Assembly (NCBI GenBank): GCA_003020945.1
Contig: PXRU01000014.1
Coordinates: 1 to 58,846 of the forward strand
From: Halobacteriales archaeon QS_6_71_20
Lineage (GTDB): Archaea; Halobacteriota; Halobacteria; Halobacteriales; Haloferacaceae
Length of the DNA: 58,846 nt
Direction: 5' to 3'
Shown: piece by piece, positions 55,294 to 58,846 of the stretch
Layout: each line of letters starts with the position of its first letter
Numbering within the stretch: the stretch's first letter is position 1
Made by a program: the position numbers and the translations under genes
The notes under the pieces: model-generated
What the model was told of the DNA's origin: nothing
The model's database searches: none
The model's input: only the letters and a program-made list of their open reading frames with translations

Positions 55294-55728
55294 ATGGCAA
55301 CGAACACGGGCTCGGACTCGTTTCTCGCGAGCCGGGTCGACGCCGCCGCGCTCCCGCTCTCGGTCGGCGACCTGCTCGTCATCGTCGCGTTCATCTACGC
55401 CGGCACGCTCCGGCACGGCACGGTCCCGTTCCCGCCGACGAGCGTCGCCGCCGTCGGCGCGCTGCTGGGCGTGGCCGCGCCGTTCCTCCTCGGGTGGGTC
55501 GTCGCCGCGCCGCTGATCGGGGCGTACTCCGCCGGCGCCGCGGAGTCCGCGAAGGCGTCGGTACCGCTCGCGGTCCGCTCGTGGATCCCCGCGGCGGTCG
55601 TCGGCCTCGCGCTCCGCGCGACGCCGTACGTCGACGGCGGCGTCGCGGTCGCGTTCGCGGTCGTGATGGTCGTCGTCGGCTCCGTCTCGCTGGGGCTGTG
55701 GCGGTTCGTCGCCGGACGGCTCGGCTGA
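55294..55728 (+). CDS. DUF3054 membrane protein
   Basis: 144 aa with four hydrophobic helices: LSVGDLLVIVAFIYAGTLRH, VGALLGVAAPFLLGWVVAAP, RSWIPAAVVGLALRA and VAVAFAVVMVVVGSVSLGLW. The length and the GDLLVIVAFIYAG and FLLGWV parts fit the actinobacterial and haloarchaeal DUF3054 family; function unknown. Start ATG 55294; the SGNH hydrolase gene follows 7 bp later. Confidence 0.85.
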   Translation: MATNTGSDSFLASRVDAAALPLSVGDLLVIVAFIYAGTLRHGTVPFPPTSVAAVGALLGVAAPFLLGWVVAAPLIGAYSAGAAESAKASVPLAVRSWIPAAVVGLALRATPYVDGGVAVAFAVVMVVVGSVSLGLWRFVAGRLG

Positions 55729-55735
55729 GGCTCCC

Positions 55736-56314
55736 GTGCTGGTCGTCGTCGGGGACAGCGTCCCCCTGGGTCACCGCTGCGGGGCGCTCCCGTGGCCGCA
55801 CCGGCTCGTGCCGCTGCTGCCCGGCCCCGGCGACCGTCGGCTCTCGCTTCACGCCCGAACCGGGGTCGCGCTCGCGGACCTCGGCGACACCCTCGCGGAC
55901 GCCGTCGCGCGCGCCGCGACCGCCGACCGGCTGACCGTCCTCGTTCACGCGGGCCACAACGACGCCCAACTGCGCGACGGCACGCCCCGAGTCGGGAAGC
56001 CGGCGTTCGGCCGGGCCGCCGGCGACCTGGACCGGACGCTGGCCGCGGCGCCGGCGGTCGACCGCCACGCATTCGTCGGGCCGGTGCCGCTGCTCCGCCT
56101 CGACGAGCCGGGGTCGGTGCCGTTCGACGGGGCGCAGCCGGACCGCTCGCTCGCGTACGACGAACTACTCGCGGAACGCGTCGCGACGCACGTCCCGGTC
56201 GCGCGCTCCGTCTCGGCGTGGCGCGAGCGGACGCTCGACGGCGTCCACCCGAACGCCGAGGGGCACCAGTGGATCGCCGAGCGCGTGGCGGCGGCGCTGA
56301 CCGAAGGGGAGTGA
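55736..56314 (+). CDS. SGNH/GDSL hydrolase
   Basis: 192 aa lipase/esterase-type hydrolase. Block I VVVGDSVPLG with the nucleophile Ser (residue 8), block II Gly in HARTGVALADLG, block III HAGHNDAQLRDG (Asn), block V DGVHPNAEGHQWIAERV (Asp-x-x-His). All four catalytic elements are in place. No signal peptide, so cytosolic, acting on an ester of unknown nature. GTG start at 55736 just after DUF3054; the nucleophile so near the start supports it. A 24-bp tandem repeat follows. Confidence 0.85.
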   Translation: MLVVVGDSVPLGHRCGALPWPHRLVPLLPGPGDRRLSLHARTGVALADLGDTLADAVARAATADRLTVLVHAGHNDAQLRDGTPRVGKPAFGRAAGDLDRTLAAAPAVDRHAFVGPVPLLRLDEPGSVPFDGAQPDRSLAYDELLAERVATHVPVARSVSAWRERTLDGVHPNAEGHQWIAERVAAALTEGE

Positions 56315-56318
56315 CACG

Positions 56319-56414
56319 CGGGGTCGCGAGCGTGCCGTTGTACGGGGTCGCGGGCGTACTGCTGTACGGGATCGCGAGCGTACCGCCGTACGGGATCGCG
56401 AGCGTACTGCTGAC
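56319..56414. repeat. 24-bp tandem repeat, four copies
   Basis: Units start at 56319, 56343, 56367 and 56391, each close to CGGGRTCGCGAGCGTACYGCYGTA. The unit is a multiple of three. It begins 4 bp after the hydrolase stop and ends 20 bp before tRNA-Ser. Copies differ by 2-4 bases. Confidence 0.85.
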
Positions 56415-56434
56415 CGTGTTCGTCGTCGGAAGCT

Positions 56435-56516
56435 CGGTGGGGCTGGGATTCGAACCCAGGAGGCTTGCGCCATCTGCTTTCAAGGCAGACGCAATGGGCC
56501 ACTCTGCCACCCCACC
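56435..56516 (-). tRNA. tRNA-Ser (anticodon TGA)
   Basis: 82 nt on the minus strand. Acceptor GGTGGGG pairs with CCCCACC; anticodon stem TCTGC/GCAGA encloses CTTGAAA with anticodon TGA; a long variable arm and the T arm CTGGG-TTCGAAT-CCCAG follow. Discriminator G. Second serine tRNA in the window, for UCN codons. Confidence 0.93.
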
Positions 56517-56549
56517 GCGGCCGACACTACCGCCGTCGGCGTCTAAGGC

Positions 56550-57311
56550 CTATCGATCGTCGCCCGCCCCGTCCGCGACGACCGCGCCGTCGCGCACGCG
56601 GAGTCCGAGGTCGTGGACGACCGTCGCGGCGTGCTCGGGGACGACGCGCTCGGCCTCGATCCGGCCCCACAGCACCGGGAGGAGGTGGCGAAGTTCGGCG
56701 CCCGTCTCGACGGTCGCCCGCAGCGGGAGGAACTCGACGTCGTGGCCGGCGTCGTTCGCGCGGTCGACGAGCGTCTCCAGCTCCGCGTCGCCGAGGGCGT
56801 CCTCGAAGTCGACGGGGCCGGCGAAGCCCGCGTAGTAGCTTCGCCCCCGCGTCGCCGGGCCGAGGACGGTCCCGTTGGCCCGGAGCTTCATCGCCGCCGA
56901 GTCGATCGTCTTGCGGGCCAGAAGCGGCGCGGTCCCCCGGGTCACCGCGACGGAGTCGACCCCCTCCTCGCGCAGCAGGTGGGTCGCGGTGTTACCCGCC
57001 CGCGCGGAGGGCGTGGAGCCGACCTGCGGCTCGAAGCGGATGTCGTCGACGTCGTCCAGCGCCTCGACGGCGAGCGCGCGCAGTTCGGCCGCGCTCGGGG
57101 TGTCGGTGACGTGCTCGTCGGGCAGGCGCTCGTCCGGGCGGTAGTTGACGAGCAGGTCGCCGCCGGAGCGCTCGACGGCGCGGAACGTGTCCTTCAGCGT
57201 CGCGGCGTACAGCTCGGCCGCCTCGGCGGCCGACAGCGGGGTCGTTGCCGCGAGGTCGGGCACGGCGAGTCCGGGACGGGGGGGATCCGCGAGGACGGCG
57301 ACGACTGTCAT
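56550..57311 (-). CDS. DUF2064-like protein (glycosyltransferase-A fold, tentative)
   Basis: 253 aa. MTVVAVLADPPRPGLAVPDL at the N-terminus (ATG 57311), then TPLSAAEAAELYAATLKDTF, GGDLLVNYRPDERL and QVGSTPSARAGNTATHLLRE. In DUF2064/TIGR04282-type proteins the GT-A fold binds a nucleotide sugar, but the usual DxD is not obvious here, so activity is doubtful. Later conserved GTVLGPATRGRSYYAGFAGP VDFEDALG (in two parts) matches the pattern of a haloarchaeal group. Shares a short divergent promoter region with the small membrane protein. Confidence 0.65.
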   Translation of the reverse strand: MTVVAVLADPPRPGLAVPDLAATTPLSAAEAAELYAATLKDTFRAVERSGGDLLVNYRPDERLPDEHVTDTPSAAELRALAVEALDDVDDIRFEPQVGSTPSARAGNTATHLLREEGVDSVAVTRGTAPLLARKTIDSAAMKLRANGTVLGPATRGRSYYAGFAGPVDFEDALGDAELETLVDRANDAGHDVEFLPLRATVETGAELRHLLPVLWGRIEAERVVPEHAATVVHDLGLRVRDGAVVADGAGDDR

Positions 57312-57371
57312 ACCGGTCGATGGGGGGACCACAGGCAAAGGGGTTATCACACGCCCCGACGCAGCCGAGAC

Positions 57372-57590
57372 ATGGATCCCGTCGGCACGCTCGTGCGGAT
57401 CGGCTCGCTCGTCTCGCTGCTCACCGGCGGCGCCGCGCTCCTGTATCTGGTCGCGACCGGCGCCGGCGTCGACGGCGTCGCGCCCGTCGGGCTGTTCGCG
57501 ACGCTCGCGCTCGTGGCGGGCGCGGTCCTCGCGGCCGTCGCGTGGGGCCGTCGCGCCGCGCCGACGCGTCGGGAGACGCCGTACTGGTGA
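57372..57590 (+). CDS. Small two-helix membrane protein
   Basis: 72 aa: MDPVGTLVRIGSLVSLLTGG AALLYLV as first helix (in two parts) and VGLFATLALVAGAVLAAVAW as second, ending with a basic tail RRAAPTRRETPYW. Function unknown, common haloarchaeal type. A TATA-like GGTTATCAC lies about 26 nt upstream of the ATG, so leaderless. Ends 33 bp before the convergent glycosylase gene. Confidence 0.7.
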   Translation: MDPVGTLVRIGSLVSLLTGGAALLYLVATGAGVDGVAPVGLFATLALVAGAVLAAVAWGRRAAPTRRETPYW

Positions 57591-57623
57591 GTCGACGGCG
57601 ACGGGGTCGCCGGCGTCAGCGGC

Positions 57624-58256
57624 TCAGCGGCTCCGTCGCCCCTTCGTCTGTCGGTAGTCGCGCGAGAAGACGTTCTCCGTGACGTGGTCGACGAACGCGT
57701 CGGCGTCCGCGTCGGTCAGGTCCCCGAGGTCCCGCATCGGCAGGAGCTCGAACCCCCGACCGCGTACCGTGGTCGCGTGCTCGGCCGCGGCGTCGAAGGA
57801 GTCGGGCGCCCGCGTGGTGTACTCGATGGCCAGCGCCTCCAGCGCGCGCTGGCCGACGGGGACGATGAGCTCGGGGTTGATCATCCGCACCTCGGCGTTG
57901 AGGAACGGCTCGCAGTTGCGCTCCTCCTCGTCGGTCGGGGGGCGCTCGGGGTGGCGACACCGCGTGAGGTAGGTGGTGTAGACGTTCTGGAGGTCCGGCT
58001 CGTCGGCGTCGGGCGACGACCGCGAGAGGCCCAACTCGCCGAGGACGCGCTGGATCCGCTCGCCCGCCTCGTCGCCGGTAAACGGGACGCCCGTCCGCTC
58101 GGCGCCCGCGGTGGGCGCCTCCCCGAGGAACAGGATCTCCGCCTCGGCGTCGCCGTAGCCGTGGACGACGCGGTCGCGGCAGTCGACGAGCGCCGGACAG
58201 TGTCGGCAGTCCGTGTCCATCCCGTAGGGGTTCGACAGCTCCTCCTGGTGTGGCAC
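57624..58256 (-). CDS. Uracil-DNA glycosylase superfamily protein (Fe-S type)
   Basis: 210 aa. Excises uracil from deaminated DNA. Iron-sulfur Cys ligands: DTDCRHCPALVDC near the N-terminus and TRCRHPE...RNCEPF further on. Catalytic motif A ILFLGEAPTAGAERTGVPFT (GEAPxxxE-like) and the C-terminal ELLPMRDLGD in place of the usual HPS/T loop, so motif B is atypical and activity may differ from standard family 4. GTG start at 58256 (cac on the + strand). The neighbour photolyases make this a repair-rich genome part. Confidence 0.85.
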   Translation of the reverse strand: MPHQEELSNPYGMDTDCRHCPALVDCRDRVVHGYGDAEAEILFLGEAPTAGAERTGVPFTGDEAGERIQRVLGELGLSRSSPDADEPDLQNVYTTYLTRCRHPERPPTDEEERNCEPFLNAEVRMINPELIVPVGQRALEALAIEYTTRAPDSFDAAAEHATTVRGRGFELLPMRDLGDLTDADADAFVDHVTENVFSRDYRQTKGRRSR

Positions 58257-58793
58257 CGATCCGTTGTGGGTGCTTGTGGCGGAAAACGGTGATCATCGGG
58301 ATCCGGATCTATCCGGGCCGGCGACGCTGATTTCACGTCGTAGACGACTGGGATACGGACCACGAAAGCCCCCGGCGCTGTCGACTCGCGTGACTCGCTG
58401 TGCTCCTCGCCTCGGTCGTTCCTCTCCCTCGGCTGTGGTGCGTACGTCGTCGTGCTTCGTCGACAGCGCCGGCCCCTTTCAGTCCCACCCGATCGCACCG
58501 CAGCCTCACCCTCCCCGGCCGCCTGCGATGCTCGCCTTCGCTGGACTCGCTTCGCTCATCTCGCGCGCTCTCGGTCGCTTCGCTCCCGAGTACACCGGCT
58601 GCGCTTCTCGCCCCTCGCGTGCGTCCGGCGGGGTCACGCCCGCTCGCCGGATCCGAACTGGCATACCGTATCGCTCGTTTGGTCTGCCCGTCGCGGACAT
58701 ACGGTCGCTACACCGGGGAGACAGAAAGGTGCTTCCCGCTCGTTCGGCTCCGGACCGGTGCCGGAATGGACAGTCTCCGGTGCCCGGCGACTC
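58257..58793. other. Gene-free interval with inverted-repeat element
   Basis: 537 bp with no convincing gene. The open frame across it is Ser/Arg/Pro-rich without a domain. It holds a 14-bp perfect inverted repeat with a 73-nt loop (58372-58472) and CTTCGCT/TCGCTTC-type repetitive DNA around 58535-58600, typical of dispersed haloarchaeal intergenic repeats. Confidence 0.5.
58372..58472. repeat. Inverted repeat, 14-bp arms, dispersed-element-like
   Basis: CCGGCGCTGTCGAC (58372-58385) and its exact reverse complement (58459-58472) enclose 73 nt. Just outside the arms, AAAG and CTTT also pair. I have the impression that this GTCGACAGCGCCGG pattern recurs in haloarchaeal genomes, but that is memory and not checked. 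Confidence 0.5.
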
Positions 58794-58846
58794 GTGAGTC
58801 CACCGCCCATCGAGGAGACGTACGTCCCCCCGCAGTTCGGCGGCCA
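58794..58846 (+). CDS. Start of a gene cut by the window end (tentative)
   Basis: GTG at 58794 opens VSPPPIEETYVPPQFGG, which reads like a true N-terminus after the non-coding repeat DNA, but only 17 codons are available. No family can be named, and neither promoter nor ribosome binding site is obvious. Confidence 0.35.
   Translation, partial: MSPPPIEETYVPPQFGG

Noticed and set aside
58264..58797. 177-codon ORF on the + strand
   Set aside because: Ser/Arg/Pro-rich, covers an inverted repeat and repetitive CTTCGCT DNA, and has no domain; treated as non-coding.

Overview
The window is chromosomal DNA of a haloarchaeon. It has very high G+C, strongly acidic proteins, archaeal-type genes (Rpo3/Rpo10/Rpo6, archaeal GluRS, Lhr, Dna2, FEN1, MptE), TATA boxes about 26-30 nt upstream of start codons with almost no leader, and the CRISPR repeat known from Haloferax and Halorubrum type I-B systems. 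The gene order tRNA-Ser, S13, S4, S11, rpoD, tRNA-Leu, L18e, L13, S9, rpoN, rpoK, eno, S2, mevalonate kinase is a familiar haloarchaeal block. I cannot fix the genus; Haloferacales is my guess.

Layout. 1-5.2 kb: a BASS-family transporter (cut by the window edge), a DJ-1/PfpI protein, a class I photolyase, and the pterin genes mptE and folP. 5.5-12.1 kb: a Cys-containing hypothetical protein coupled to a TrmJ-like methyltransferase, gltX, a methylmalonate-semialdehyde dehydrogenase-like gene and an orphan soluble histidine kinase. 12.4-18.5 kb: the ribosomal protein/RNA polymerase/enolase operon with two tRNAs. 18.7-27.3 kb: a small hypothetical gene, mevalonate kinase, a damaged isopentenyl phosphate kinase gene, an RNase Z-like metallo-hydrolase, an Lhr helicase, and two bacterial-PH-domain membrane protein genes, the second frameshifted. 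27.4-36.2 kb: a Dna2-type gene with a Cas4/RecB nuclease domain fused to an SF1 helicase, followed by a very large CRISPR array (84 near-identical repeats plus two decayed ones) with no cas gene in the window. 36.2-46.2 kb: a hypothetical gene, UPF0179, a DUF5820-like protein, and a tight four-gene operon of two PrkA-type kinases, a YeaH-type VWA protein and SpoVR. 46.4-58.8 kb: cryptochrome DASH, a FilR1-like regulator, a UbiA prenyltransferase, a Tat-exported beta-propeller, tRNA-Glu, FEN1, an AT-richer island with broken genes, two GNAT acetyltransferases, a methyltransferase, DUF3054, an SGNH hydrolase, tRNA-Ser, a DUF2064-like protein, a small membrane protein and uracil-DNA glycosylase.

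The most interesting parts are: (1) the cas-less giant CRISPR array, in which the 5' handle and repeat decay place the leader at the high-coordinate end, and two spacers share one PAM-side end but differ by 2 nt in length, as if acquired twice from one site; (2) the leader-to-array-to-dna2 order, with all three on the same strand; (3) the prkA-prkA-yeaH-spoVR stress operon behind a long leader with an operator-like inverted repeat; (4) the isopentenyl phosphate kinase gene, which has lost its HGGGSFGH-type segment and its frame although the pathway is essential; and (5) the island at 52.36-53.3 kb beside the stump of an acetyltransferase paralogue. Several genes carry short in-frame palindrome-rich insertions of about 20 codons.
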